A stretch of DNA of 64,000 bases, taken from the NCBI RefSeq assembly GCF_025938095.1, contig NZ_JAPCZF010000003.1, forward strand, positions 434,001 to 498,000, in the 5' to 3' direction. This document shows positions 23,279 to 30,355 of this stretch, piece after piece. This stretch comes from Novosphingobium sp. JCM 18896 (GTDB taxonomy: Bacteria; Pseudomonadota; Alphaproteobacteria; Sphingomonadales; Sphingomonadaceae). How positions within the stretch are numbered: position 1 is the stretch's first letter; each line of letters begins with the position of its first letter. The position numbers were made by a program, and so were the translations under genes. Below the pieces are notes generated by a model. It had not been told where the DNA came from and searched no databases. It was given only the letters and a program-made list of their open reading frames with translations.

Positions 23279-23605
23279 ATGGTTTCCGAATCCGAGAGCT
23301 CGGGATGGGCGGGTCGCTTGTTCAACAAGCCGAACAAGGTTGGTCTCTTGAATCGGGCCGTGCTGTGGCACCTGCAGCTCTGCCTGCGCTTGCTCGACCG
23401 CCTCGGATATCACGCGACCGCGGCCAACGTTTCGGCCGCGATCGATGCCCTTACCGAGGAAGCCCTGTCGGTCGACGAGATCTCGCAGATGGATGTAGAC
23501 CGTGAGGAACGCGTGCGGCTGATCCTGGACCTGTTCGCCAAGCACGAGAACATCACGCGGCCCGACGACGATGCAAACGATGCGGAGGAAGACCTTGATC
23601 GATAG
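23279..23605 (+). CDS. Small hypothetical protein coupled to a MarR-like gene
   Basis: 108 residues, soluble, with a helical region VLWHLQLCLRLLDRLGYHATAANVSAAIDALTEEAL and an acidic C-terminus (PDDDANDAEEDLDR). I do not recognise a family. The ATG at 23279 was taken; GTG at 23270 is possible and neither has a strong ribosome site. It overlaps the next gene by 11 bp, so the two are probably translated together, suggesting a modulator of the following regulator. Confidence 0.55.
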   Translation: MVSESESSGWAGRLFNKPNKVGLLNRAVLWHLQLCLRLLDRLGYHATAANVSAAIDALTEEALSVDEISQMDVDREERVRLILDLFAKHENITRPDDDANDAEEDLDR

Positions 23606-24128
23606 CCAGGAAGCACTCGCTCGGCTGCTCGACGATGTGAAGCGCCATGCGCTGGACTGCGAGGATCGCACGACGGCCGCGGCGCAATTGCTGGAGGCGG
23701 CCGAAAGCCTGCTCGTCGCCGCGGGCGAGATCGGTGCGGAAGTCCTCGACGGCGATGGCGCGGCGAATGGCTATCTCGCGCCCGAGATGCAGCAGCGCGC
23801 CGCCCACCGCGTCTATGGCGCGCGCCGCGTGCGTGATGCGGTCTTCGCCGATGCGACGCTGTTCGGAGAGCCCGCCTGGGACATGCTGCTCGACCTGCTC
23901 GCGGCGCAGGGCAGCAAGAAGCGCATTTCGGTGACCAGCGCCTGTCTGGCCTCGAACGTGCCGCTGACCACGGCGCTGCGCTGGATCACGGTGCTCGAAG
24001 GCAAGGGCCTGGTCGAGCGCGAGGAAGATGAGATGGATGCGCGTCGGACCTTCCTCAAGCTGACGCGCAAGGCCCGCGGGCTGCTGCGCACCTATTTCGT
24101 CGAACTGGAGCGGCGCAAGCTGCTCTGA
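23595..24128 (+). CDS. MarR-type winged-helix regulator, paralogue of 16917-17369
   Basis: 177 residues. A helical N-terminal part (about 1-75) precedes a winged helix: TLFGEPAWDMLLDLLAAQ, SVTSACLASNVPLTTALRWITVLEGKGLVEREEDEMDARRTFLKLT. The block LFGEPAWDMLLDL and the recognition helix are shared with the MarR protein at 16917-17369. A TTG start at 23595 is preceded by GGAGGAAG; ATG codons at 23571 and 23580 lack a ribosome site. It likely regulates transcription; targets are unknown. Confidence 0.68.
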   Translation: MIDSQEALARLLDDVKRHALDCEDRTTAAAQLLEAAESLLVAAGEIGAEVLDGDGAANGYLAPEMQQRAAHRVYGARRVRDAVFADATLFGEPAWDMLLDLLAAQGSKKRISVTSACLASNVPLTTALRWITVLEGKGLVEREEDEMDARRTFLKLTRKARGLLRTYFVELERRKLL

Positions 24129-24137
24129 GGGGCAGGT

Positions 24138-24524
24138 TCAGAGCGGCAGCAGCTTCGTCAGCGGAATGACGACGGTTGCGATAAGGACCAGCGCGCTCAG
24201 CACGCCGATCGCCGCATTCTCGAGCCGCAGGCGCAGGTGCCGGCGCGCGCCCTGGCTCGGCCGTCGGCGCAGCACGAACTGTACCACGCCGGCCCAGACC
24301 GCGAAGACCAGTGTCGGCCAGTAAAGGGCCGTGCCGGATGCCAGCCAATAGGCGAAGGAAAGGCCTGCCACCAAGGCCAGAAGGCCGATGTTCACGAGGG
24401 CCACGGTCGATCGCGGATGGACGACGGGCAGGTCGGGGCGGGGATCGCCGGGGGTCACGAAAAGCACCACATTGGGCGGCCGACGATAACGCTGGCGATG
24501 CGCGCGGGCAATCGCCGGGCCCAT
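24138..24524 (-). CDS. Small membrane protein
   Basis: 128 residues with three predicted helices (VALVNIGLLALVAGLSFAYWL, ALYWPTLVFAVWAGVVQFVL, AIGVLSALVLIATVVIPLT) and a basic loop QGARRHLRLRLEN. No family is recognised. The ATG at 24524 follows AGGAAAG. It is convergent with the MarR-like gene, 9 bp away. Confidence 0.55.
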   Translation of the reverse strand: MGPAIARAHRQRYRRPPNVVLFVTPGDPRPDLPVVHPRSTVALVNIGLLALVAGLSFAYWLASGTALYWPTLVFAVWAGVVQFVLRRRPSQGARRHLRLRLENAAIGVLSALVLIATVVIPLTKLLPL

Positions 24525-24711
24525 GCTTTCCTGTGCCCAACGCCCAAGCGATGGCGCGCCCCGAGCGCGCTTCTGGGTGTGGCATGATAGCCACAAACAC
24601 TGCGAGTTGTGGCCGTTCCACGACATGACCGCGCAACCTTGGCGGCGGCCGGGCTTTCTAGGGGGTGATGGCTCTGGCCATTATTTCTGAAGTATTTCCA
24701 AGGATTATCTC

Positions 24712-25557
24712 ATGAATCTATACCGGTCCGCATCACTCGCCGCTCTCGTTGTCGCGGCGGCGGTAGCCAGCCCCGCCTGGGCGCAGGACGCGCGCGATAC
24801 CCATTTCGACGGCCCCTACATCTCGGGCTTCGTCGGCCTCGCAGCGCAGGGCAACGACCGCGCCGATACCCTGGTCTTCGATACCAATCGCGACGGCAGC
24901 TTCGACAACACCGTTAACACCGCCGCGGGCGCCAATGCCTTCACCTCGTTCTGCGGCGGTGCTGCGGGTGGCGCGACGCCGGCTGCAGGCTGTGGCGGAG
25001 ACCGTGACCGCATCGAGTACGGCGGCCGGATCGGCTACGACAAGCGTCTGGGCGGCGGCAACTTCGTCCTCGGCGGCCTGCTCGAGGTGTCGAAGAACAA
25101 CTCGCGCGACTTCACCTCCGGCTATTCGTCGACCCCGGCGAGCTACACGGTCGGTCGCAAGCTCGACCACACGATCGCCGCGCGCCTGCGCGCCGGCTAC
25201 ACCCCGGGCGGCGGTGCGCTGTTCTATGCCACGGGCGGCGCGAGCTGGGCCAAGATCGACCACGCCTTCGCCACGACCAATACGGCCAACAGCTTCACCG
25301 AGGTGGACAATGGCAAGCGCGTCTGGGGCTGGCAGGCTGGCGGCGGCGCCGAGATCATGGTGACCAACAACGTCAGTCTCGGCCTCGAATATCTCTACAA
25401 CCGTCATCGCGACAACAAGTACTACGTCGCCGTCGGCCAGGGCACGGCCCCCGCGACCAATCCGTTCCTGCTCAATGGCGGCGGCACCAACCTGCGCCCG
25501 TCGGATACTAACTTCGACTACCACTCGCTGCGCGCGTCGCTCAGCTTCCAGTTCTGA
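24712..25557 (+). CDS. Outer-membrane beta-barrel protein (opacity/OmpA-barrel type)
   Basis: 281 residues with a signal peptide (cut after SPAWAQ) and alternating strands typical of an eight-stranded barrel: FDGPYISGFVGLAAQG at the start, IGYDKRLGGGNFVLGGLLEV, IAARLRAGYTPGGGALFYATGGASWAKI, NVSLGLEYLYNRH, and the terminal LRASLSFQF ending in Phe, the outer-membrane sorting signal. A cysteine pair (FCGG and GCGG) lies in a loop. It is a probable structural or small-molecule porin. Strong terminator downstream. Confidence 0.82.
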   Translation: MNLYRSASLAALVVAAAVASPAWAQDARDTHFDGPYISGFVGLAAQGNDRADTLVFDTNRDGSFDNTVNTAAGANAFTSFCGGAAGGATPAAGCGGDRDRIEYGGRIGYDKRLGGGNFVLGGLLEVSKNNSRDFTSGYSSTPASYTVGRKLDHTIAARLRAGYTPGGGALFYATGGASWAKIDHAFATTNTANSFTEVDNGKRVWGWQAGGGAEIMVTNNVSLGLEYLYNRHRDNKYYVAVGQGTAPATNPFLLNGGGTNLRPSDTNFDYHSLRASLSFQF

Positions 25558-25566
25558 TACAAGAAA

Positions 25567-25596
25567 GCCCCTCCCGCGAGGGAGGGGCAAGTTTTT
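25567..25596 (+). terminator. Rho-independent terminator after the beta-barrel gene
   Basis: GCCCCTCCC (25567-25575), loop GCGA and GGGAGGGGC (25580-25588) form a perfect 9-bp stem followed by AAGTTTTT. Confidence 0.92.
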
Positions 25597-25681
25597 CGGG
25601 GACGGAGGTTCGGCCGAGCAGACCGAGAGAAGGGGTGCTCCGTCCCGTATTCCTCCGTGGCGGAGAAAGGGGGCGCGAGCC

Positions 25682-26029
25682 TCAGTAGCCGCGATAGGGG
25701 CCATAATCGCTGTAGCCGCGGCGGTCGTAGTAGCGATCGTCGTAGCGGCGGCCGTCGCGGTCGTAGCGCCGGCCCTGGCGATCCCAGTAGTAGCCATCGC
25801 GATATTCGTAGCCGTTGCGGCGATAGTCGTAGTCGCGATCGCGGCGGTTGTTGCTGCTCGACGCGGCGATCGCGCCGATCGCCAGGCCGACGATGCCGGC
25901 GCCGATGGCGATCGCGGCGGTGTCGTTGCCGCGGCCGCGGTAATAGTCGCGGGCCATGGCCGGGCTGGCGGCGGTGAGCGCCGTGGCAGCGAGAACGGTG
26001 GCGAGCGTGGCCTTCTTGAACAGGTTCAT
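25682..26029 (-). CDS. Exported Tyr/Arg-rich glycine-zipper protein (paralogue of 17752-18123)
   Basis: 115 residues: signal peptide (MNLFKKATLATVLAATALTAASPAMA), glycine zipper AIAIGAGIVGLAIGAIAAS (about 38-56), then a tail of Tyr, Arg and Asp (RRDRDYDYRRNGYEYR, YYDRRGYSDYGPYRGY). The plan and zipper match the gene at 17752-18123. It is probably an envelope protein of unknown role. The start at 26029 is preceded by AGGAG. Confidence 0.7.
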   Translation of the reverse strand: MNLFKKATLATVLAATALTAASPAMARDYYRGRGNDTAAIAIGAGIVGLAIGAIAASSSNNRRDRDYDYRRNGYEYRDGYYWDRQGRRYDRDGRRYDDRYYDRRGYSDYGPYRGY

Positions 26030-26410
26030 CTCGAAAACTCCTGGCGGCGGTCCGTGGCACGATTGCCTGATGATCGCCGCTGTGAGTTCTCTTCTAGAGG
26101 AGCGTCGCTGAACAGGTGCGGGACGGCTCTGGCAGGTGTTGTTCAGGTTTGTCTGTAATTGTATGAACGTTTGCGCAGCGCAAAGGTGACGAAGGTGACA
26201 AAAGTGACAGGGCCTAAAAGGGGTAAGTGTCACCTTACGGGAAGGTGTCGCCTCGGGGATGGCGGCAGACCCTGAGGTCTGGGCCGACGACTGATGGCCA
26301 ACGATGGAAAGAGTTCGTCAATTTGATCGAACGCGTCCGTGTAGGAAAGCGGTTTCGCACTGGTGGAGCGACGGAGACCGCCGCCTCGTGCAGGTCTGGC
26401 CCGATGTGGG
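26030..26410. other. Gene-free interval with GTGAC repeats
   Basis: 381 bp between two leftward genes. No gene is supported. The only structure seen is a 9-bp tandem repeat with a nearby dyad at 26182-26238; the start-proximal part must hold the promoter of the glycine-zipper gene. Confidence 0.5.
26182..26238. repeat. Three 9-bp tandem repeats plus a dyad
   Basis: AAAGGTGAC, GAAGGTGAC and AAAAGTGAC follow directly on one another at 26182-26208. Fifteen bases later GTAAG and CTTAC (26223-26227 and 26234-26238) form a dyad around TGTCAC, which inverts the repeat core. The arrangement resembles an iteron or multi-copy operator. Confidence 0.6.
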
Positions 26411-26875
26411 CTATGGCGCGAGCATTTCCCCCTTCGCAATCTTGTCGGCGTCCGATCCTGGTGGCGGCTCGGGTATGGCCTTCATGTCGATGTAGTAGAC
26501 CGGGGGCGGGGCCCAGCCTCCAGTGATGCAGCCTGCTTGTCCGCGACAGGAGCCGCGATCGAGCGCGGGGGCATGCATGCGGCCGTCGCGAACGGCTTGG
26601 CGAGAAGATGGTTGTTCCTCGCTCGTTGACGGTACGCACCAGCGCTCGCCGTGATCCGGCGCGCAGACGACAATCTCGTCGCTGGAAGAAGAGGTGTCAC
26701 ACCGTTTCTGCGGTCGCTGGGCGGCGTAAGCCCTACGGGCATTCTCGAGAATAACCGCCGTTTTCGCGTCGATGGAATTGGCGTCCTGGCAAAGAGCTGG
26801 ACCTGCCGAATATGTGAGCATGACCGCGGCCGAGAGGGCTGCTGGGATGAGGCGTGTCACCTGGTCACCCGCCAT
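26411..26875 (-). CDS. Exported sphingomonad-type hypothetical protein (EIVVCA motif)
   Basis: 154 residues with a signal peptide (LIPAALSAAVMLTYSAGPALC) and four cysteines after it. The pattern RCDTSSSSDEIVVCAPDHGERWCVP is common in small secreted proteins of sphingomonads, where a Cys-x(9-11)-EIVVCA core is followed by a basic stretch and a Pro-rich C-terminus. Function is unknown. The start at 26875 (MAGDQVTR) gives a normal signal peptide; an in-frame ATG further upstream would overlap the gene at 26910. Lower GC than neighbouring conserved genes. Confidence 0.55.
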   Translation of the reverse strand: MAGDQVTRLIPAALSAAVMLTYSAGPALCQDANSIDAKTAVILENARRAYAAQRPQKRCDTSSSSDEIVVCAPDHGERWCVPSTSEEQPSSRQAVRDGRMHAPALDRGSCRGQAGCITGGWAPPPVYYIDMKAIPEPPPGSDADKIAKGEMLAP

Positions 26876-26909
26876 ACGTTCATCAAAGTCGGACTCGGCA
26901 GATAAACCG

Positions 26910-27146
26910 TCATCCATTCTTCCCTGCCAGAGCGTCGGCAATCTTGGCTTTGATATAACTGCCAATCGCAAAGCCCGGGGTGCTCTGGCCGAAGCCGAAA
27001 ACACCCAGGATCGAGAAGATGAGGAAGACGGATACGTCGAGCGGAAGCGTCGGCCCGATCAGGACGATGGAGAGTATCCCTAGCAGAACGACGTAGAGAA
27101 ATTTCCGTGCGATGAGAGCGGCGGACTTCAGCGAAAACATGGTCAT
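26910..27146 (-). CDS. Small two-helix membrane protein
   Basis: 78 residues with helices LYVVLLGILSIVLIGPTLPL and VSVFLIFSILGVFGFGQ and a basic C-terminus. No family is recognised. The ATG at 27146 overlaps the stop of the upstream membrane-protein gene (ATGA), so they are translationally coupled. Confidence 0.55.
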   Translation of the reverse strand: MTMFSLKSAALIARKFLYVVLLGILSIVLIGPTLPLDVSVFLIFSILGVFGFGQSTPGFAIGSYIKAKIADALAGKNG

Positions 27147-27730
27147 GCGCAGGGCTCGGGTGAAGCCTGCATCGCGGCTCGCTTCGATCGCCAATCGCGC
27201 CGCACGGCAATCGCGGATGCAATCCACAGGCAACCGGCAGCCGCGAACCCGGCGATGGCGCCGCCCGCCGGCGGTCCCGCGAGAACACCGAAGATCGCAC
27301 CGAGGATGAGCCCCGTGCCGAGGACGTAGAATGGCCGGAACGATGCCGCGAATGCGATGGGGAGAAAGTGTAGGCCAACCACCAATGCCATGGCGGGGAG
27401 CAGCAGGTCTGGTCGGTGAATGTTGATGACGATGTTGGACGCGATGAACAGTCCGATACCCTCGGCAATGCTGCTCCAGGTGATCGTGCGCTCCGCTCGT
27501 TCGGATGGTCTTATGCCGTCACCCGGCAGGCGAATGACCTGGTGAGCCGCGACGCCAATCGCTGCGAAAACGACGAACGGCACGGCTAGCGCAATGCCTG
27601 ACGCATGCCATTGCCAGTACACTGTTAGCGCGGCGAAAACCGCGCCAAAGAAGCCCATTATAAAAGCGCCCCAAGCTCCCATGGCAGCCCTTTTCGCACG
27701 AAGTGGGTTGTTGCTTGCTGTCTGTATCAT
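27143..27730 (-). CDS. Multi-pass membrane protein of unknown function
   Basis: 195 residues with about six hydrophobic helices (AFIMGFFGAVFAALTVYW, IALAVPFVVFAAIGVAAHQVI, IGLFIASNIVINI, LLLPAMALVVGLHFLPIAF, FYVLGTGLILGAIFGVLAG, AIAGFAAAGCLWIASAIAV). It resembles uncharacterised integral membrane proteins of alphaproteobacteria. The start at 27730 has only a weak ribosome site; an in-frame ATG 16 codons later is possible. Coupled to the small two-helix gene downstream. Confidence 0.6.
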   Translation of the reverse strand: MIQTASNNPLRAKRAAMGAWGAFIMGFFGAVFAALTVYWQWHASGIALAVPFVVFAAIGVAAHQVIRLPGDGIRPSERAERTITWSSIAEGIGLFIASNIVINIHRPDLLLPAMALVVGLHFLPIAFAASFRPFYVLGTGLILGAIFGVLAGPPAGGAIAGFAAAGCLWIASAIAVRRDWRSKRAAMQASPEPCA

Positions 27731-27823
27731 CGCCGGAAGGCGCGCGGCTGGGAGACCGTTCGCTATTGGATATATTCGAGCGCAGAATGGTCTGATCGGT
27801 GGATGATCAGGCCCAAGCGGAGA

Positions 27824-28027
27824 TCAGGTCGGTGTGGATTTCTGAATGGAATACCCAGCGGCTTTAAGGGCGAGAAACGCCGCAAGCGCTTGATAGTGCG
27901 CTTCATGCCCGGCTTCAAAAAGGTGGCCGCGCTGATCCCCTGCCTTTTGGATTGCGTCGCGCATCAAGCGATAGACTTCGTCGGGAATACTTCCGTCCAT
28001 CATCAACTGTTCAAGGGACTGAGCCAT
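27824..28027 (-). CDS. Small soluble hypothetical protein
   Basis: 67 residues, mainly helical (LEQLMMDGSIPDEVYRLMRDAI, HYQALAAFLALKAAGYSI). The ATG at 28027 follows GGAGG at good spacing, which supports a real gene; no family is recognised. Confidence 0.5.
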   Translation of the reverse strand: MAQSLEQLMMDGSIPDEVYRLMRDAIQKAGDQRGHLFEAGHEAHYQALAAFLALKAAGYSIQKSTPT

Positions 28028-28213
28028 GGTGCCTCCATTCGCGACGCAAGGCATTTAGGTGGCGGAGGTCTACTAACAAGGCTCGCTTAAGCCCACGCCT
28101 CTCCCTTTTGTGCAGGACGATGCGCCATCCCAATGTCGAGCGCATGCGATGCCGGATGACGGTGCTCCCACCGCAACCTCACGCCGCAACCTCAGGCCGC
28201 GCCAGGCCCCAAA

Positions 28214-28250
28214 GAAAAAGGCGGCGCCGGGATGTCCGGTGCCGCCTTTT
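28214..28250 (-). terminator. Rho-independent terminator of typA
   Basis: Read on the - strand, AAAGGCGGC-A-CCGG pairs with CCGG-C-GCCGCCTTT across a five-base loop and is followed by TTTCTTT, just after the typA stop. Confidence 0.9.
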
Positions 28251-28256
28251 CTAACC

Positions 28257-30089
28257 TCAGGCCGCTTCCTTCTTGCGGCCGGCCTTCTTGCGCTCGTTGG
28301 GATCGAGGATCGCCTTGCGCAGACGGATGTTCTTCGGCGTGACCTCGACCATCTCGTCATCGTCGATGTAGGCGATCGCCTGCTCGAGCGTCATGACCTT
28401 GGGCGGGGTCAGGCGGATCGCGTCGTCCTTGCCGCTCGAACGGAAGTTCGTCAGCTGCTTGGACTTCATCGGGTTGACCTCGAGGTCCTCGACCTTGGCG
28501 TTCTCGCCGATGATCATGCCCTCGTAGAGCGCTTCGCCGACGCCGACGAAGAGGATGCCGCGCTCTTCGAGCGGGCCGAGCGCATAGGCGACGGCTTCAC
28601 CGTTGCCGTTGGAGATCAGCACGCCGTTCTTGCGGCCCTCGATCTTGCCCTTGTGCGGGCCGTACTTCTCGAACAGGCGGTTCATGATGCCGGTGCCGCG
28701 CGTGTCCGAGAGGAACTCGCCGTGGTAGCCGATCAGGCCGCGCGACGGGGCCGAGAAGGTGATGCGGGTCTTGCCGCCACCCGAGGGACGCATGTCGGTC
28801 ATCTCGGCCTTGCGCTGGTTCATCTTGTCGACGACCGTGCCCGAGTGCTCGTCGTCCACGTCGATGACGACGGTTTCGTAAGGCTCGGTCTTGCCGCCGG
28901 TCTCGTCGGTGCCGAACAGCACGCGCGGACGGCTGATGCCAAGCTCGAAGCCCTCGCGGCGCATCGTCTCGATCAGCACGCCGAGCTGAAGCTCGCCGCG
29001 GCCGGCGACTTCGAAGCTGTCCTTGTCGGCCGATTCGGTGACCTTGATCGCGACGTTCGATTCGGCTTCGCGCATCAGGCGGTCGCGGATCATGCGGCTG
29101 GTGACCTTGTCACCCTCGCGGCCGGCCATCGGGCTGTCGTTGACCGCGAAGCGCATCGACAGGGTCGGCGGATCGATCGGCTGCGCCTTGATCGGCTCGC
29201 TGACCGAGGTGTCGGCGATGGTGTTCGACACGGTCGCGACGGTGAGGCCCGCGAGGCTGATGATGTCGCCGGCCTTGGCTTCGTCGACCGGCACGCGGTC
29301 GAGCCCGCGGAAGGTCATGATCTTCGAGGCGCGACCGGTCTCGATCACCTTGCCGTCGGCGTCGAGCGCGTGGATCGGCTGGTTGATCTTGACCGTGCCC
29401 GACTGGACGCGGCCGGTCAGCACGCGGCCGAGGAAGTTGTCGCGATCGAGCAGGGTCACGAGGAAGCTGAACGGCGCCTCGGTGTCGAGCGCCGGCGGCG
29501 GCACGTGGTCGACGATCTTCTGGAACATCGGCTCGAGCGTGCCTTCGCGGCGCTGCGGATCGTCGCTGCAATAGCCGTTGCGGCCCGAGGCGTAGAGCAC
29601 GGGGAAGTCGAGCTGTTCGTCGTTGGCTTCGAGCGTGACGAAGAGGTCGAACACCTCGTCGAGCACTTCCTGGATGCGCTCGTCGGGACGATCGACCTTG
29701 TTGACCACGACGATCGGCTTGAGGCCGAGCGCCAGCGCCTTGCCGGTGACGAACTTGGTCTGCGGCATCGCGCCTTCCGAGCTGTCGACGAGCAGGATCA
29801 CGCCGTCGACCATCGAGAGGATGCGCTCCACCTCGCCGCCGAAGTCGGCGTGGCCCGGGGTGTCGACGATGTTGATGCGCGTGCCGTTCCACTCGATCGA
29901 GGTCGGCTTCGCGAGAATCGTGATGCCGCGCTCCTTCTCGAGGTCGTTCGAGTCCATCGCGCGCTCTTCGACGCGCTGGTTGTCGCGGAAGGTGCCGGAC
30001 TGGCGGAAAAGCTGATCGACGAGGGTGGTCTTGCCGTGGTCGACGTGCGCGATGATCGCAATATTGCGCAGGGGAAGCGGGGCGGACAT
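28257..30089 (-). CDS. typA: Ribosome-associated GTPase TypA/BipA
   Basis: 610 residues, the usual length. The translational GTPase helps 50S ribosome assembly and growth under stress or cold. G-domain motifs are [12 protein letters not shown] (G1, about 12-23), RGITILAKPTS (G2), DTPGHADFGGEVER (G3) and VVNKVDRPDER (G4). It is followed by EF-G-like domain II, SEPIKAQPIDPPTLSMRFAVNDSP (domain III) and the BipA-specific C-terminal domain with YEGMIIGENAKVEDLEVNP and a basic tail (GRKKEAA). The ATG at 30089 begins MSAPLPLRNIAIIAH. Terminator directly downstream, so monocistronic. Confidence 0.97.
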   Translation of the reverse strand: MSAPLPLRNIAIIAHVDHGKTTLVDQLFRQSGTFRDNQRVEERAMDSNDLEKERGITILAKPTSIEWNGTRINIVDTPGHADFGGEVERILSMVDGVILLVDSSEGAMPQTKFVTGKALALGLKPIVVVNKVDRPDERIQEVLDEVFDLFVTLEANDEQLDFPVLYASGRNGYCSDDPQRREGTLEPMFQKIVDHVPPPALDTEAPFSFLVTLLDRDNFLGRVLTGRVQSGTVKINQPIHALDADGKVIETGRASKIMTFRGLDRVPVDEAKAGDIISLAGLTVATVSNTIADTSVSEPIKAQPIDPPTLSMRFAVNDSPMAGREGDKVTSRMIRDRLMREAESNVAIKVTESADKDSFEVAGRGELQLGVLIETMRREGFELGISRPRVLFGTDETGGKTEPYETVVIDVDDEHSGTVVDKMNQRKAEMTDMRPSGGGKTRITFSAPSRGLIGYHGEFLSDTRGTGIMNRLFEKYGPHKGKIEGRKNGVLISNGNGEAVAYALGPLEERGILFVGVGEALYEGMIIGENAKVEDLEVNPMKSKQLTNFRSSGKDDAIRLTPPKVMTLEQAIAYIDDDEMVEVTPKNIRLRKAILDPNERKKAGRKKEAA

Positions 30090-30355
30090 GCGGAGGTTTC
30101 CAGTTATGGGAGCTAAGGGCAAGCGCTGTTGCGCTGCAACACGGCGCGCCCCTATCCGAAATGCCCCTCCACGGCAAGCCGCCGATTGCTTGCGCACTTG
30201 TGTGCATCGGGTGACACCAATGTGCAAAAACCGTGTCAGGGATGCGCTCTACCTATCGAAAAATTAGGAATCTTATGATTAAAGTCGCGGCCAGGGAGCT
30301 CGTGTACGCGCAAGGCACAGTGCCGGCGCGGCTCCCGTGGAGAGAGGGCTCGCCT

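Noticed and set aside
28110..30116. Long open frame on the + strand opposite typA
   Set aside because: It is antisense to a clear TypA gene and has the Asp/Arg/Val-rich, low-complexity composition of a GC-rich shadow frame.
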